Shown here: one piece after another, positions 63,463 through 64,000 of the stretch
Layout of the letters: each line of letters starts with the position of its first letter
Numbering within the stretch: the stretch's first letter is position 1
Assembly: GCA_963753245.1 (NCBI GenBank)
Contig: CAVWBK010000009.1
Coordinates: 62,001 to 126,000, forward strand
Origin: VRUE01 sp963753245
GTDB taxonomy: Bacteria > Actinomycetota > Thermoleophilia > Solirubrobacterales > 70-9
Direction: 5' to 3'
DNA: 64,000 bases
The notes under the pieces: generated by a model
The model's database searches: none
The model's input: the letters and a program-made list of their open reading frames with translations, nothing else
What the model was told of the DNA's origin: nothing
Translations under genes and position numbers: made by a program

Positions 63463-64000
63463 CTAGGAAACAGAAGGCCGCCGCTGGCGCGAAGCCCAAG
63501 CTAGATGTGCCCGGAGGCGCGGCATCCCGTGGATGAGGTAGGGGCTGGTCGAGGGATCGACCGCCGTCAGCGGCAGCCAGCGCTCGATCAGCGCTTGTTT
63601 CTCCCAATTCTCCACCTCGGAGGAACGAGTGGAGGACTCGAAGTGGTAGAGGATCGTGTCGGGGTCGTAAACCACCCGCAGCCCTCTGGTACGGAGCTTC
63701 AGGCAGTAGTCCATGTCGTTGTAGTTGACGGGCAGCTCGGTTGAGAACCCCCCGACCTCGCGGAAGTCGGTCGCCGGGGTCATCATGCAGGCACCGGTAA
63801 CGGCTAGGTAGTTCTGGGCAACGTTGGCGTTGTTCGAGTACCCCTTGAAAGAGCGGGCGAAGCCACGGTAGATGTGGCCGGGAAGGCCGCCGTTCTCGAA
63901 CAGGACCCCGGCGTGCTGGAGGCGCCCGTCCTCCCAGAGCAGGCGGCCCCCCACGGCGCCGATCCCCGGATGCCGCGCGTACATGACCAAGCGCTCGATC
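63463..64000 (-). CDS. Family 2 glycosyltransferase, C-terminal part (right edge)
   Basis: The frame enters from the right edge and ends at 63463, giving about 179 residues. GRLLWEDGRLQHAGVLFENG, VTGACMMTPATDFREVGGFS and NYNDMDYCLKLRTRGLRVVY are typical of the second half of GT2 rhamnosyl/glycan transferases of the WsaE/RfbF type. The nucleotide-binding N-terminus lies beyond the window. It converges with the FkbM fusion at a 4-bp gap. Confidence 0.88.
   Translation of the reverse strand, partial: IERLVMYARHPGIGAVGGRLLWEDGRLQHAGVLFENGGLPGHIYRGFARSFKGYSNNANVAQNYLAVTGACMMTPATDFREVGGFSTELPVNYNDMDYCLKLRTRGLRVVYDPDTILYHFESSTRSSEVENWEKQALIERWLPLTAVDPSTSPYLIHGMPRLRAHLAWASRQRRPSVS

Noticed and set aside
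1..64000. CRISPR array, toxin-antitoxin pair, restriction system, prophage
   Set aside because: No array of regularly spaced repeats and no recognisable genes of these systems were found on either strand.

Overview
The window is high-GC DNA with dense, mostly short-spaced genes. Several features point to an actinobacterium, most likely class Thermoleophilia (Solirubrobacterales or relatives): a fused PafB-PafC WYL regulator, a fused biotin carboxylase/BCCP subunit, an RskA-type anti-sigma factor, a Tat-exported ferritin-like lipoprotein, and two secreted beta-repeat/PKD proteins with lysine-rich C-termini. This placement is inferred from gene content; no rRNA gene is present to confirm it.

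Layout. 0-20 kb is chromosomal housekeeping with clean reading frames. It holds a PHP phosphoesterase, a secreted PKD protein, an acyl-CoA carboxylase alpha subunit, a sulfatase, HAD hydrolases, sucCD and an aminotransferase. It also holds a metal/redox block (cupredoxin lipoprotein, two ferritin-like proteins, ECF sigma and anti-sigma, DtxR-type repressor) and a coupled DHPS-like / MrfA-type helicase / LOG-family operon. 19-36 kb is mixed: a decayed acetyltransferase, a glucoamylase-like protein, tRNA-Phe(GAA) followed by mobile-element-like repeats and a gene remnant, and a YVTN beta-propeller protein. It continues with an ars operon (arsR, aquaporin-like channel, arsC) divergent from a two-gene Fluc fluoride exporter, an OB-HD nuclease, PafBC, penicillin acylase, and a DJ-1/GlxA pair. 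36-64 kb is a surface or exopolysaccharide island. It contains at least six soluble or membrane-bound glycosyltransferases, four large polytopic GT-C-like membrane proteins, sugar-nucleotide epimerases and dehydratase (two CDP-tyvelose-epimerase-like, one Gmd), five methyltransferases, two candidate O-acetylation enzymes (CatB-like and AlgX-like), a polysaccharide deacetylase and a glycoside hydrolase.

Reading-frame integrity is very uneven. I see no interrupted gene before 19 kb or after 56 kb. Between about 19.1 and 55.9 kb more than twenty apparent frame changes occur, several at homopolymers (C5, G6, C8, G7). Residual indel errors in the assembly are the simplest explanation, so merged gene models are given and broken frames are marked. 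The most biologically interesting candidates are the cupredoxin/ferritin-like/ECF block, the arsenic operon whose aquaporin has lost its second NPA half, and the large glycan island with several unusual domain fusions.
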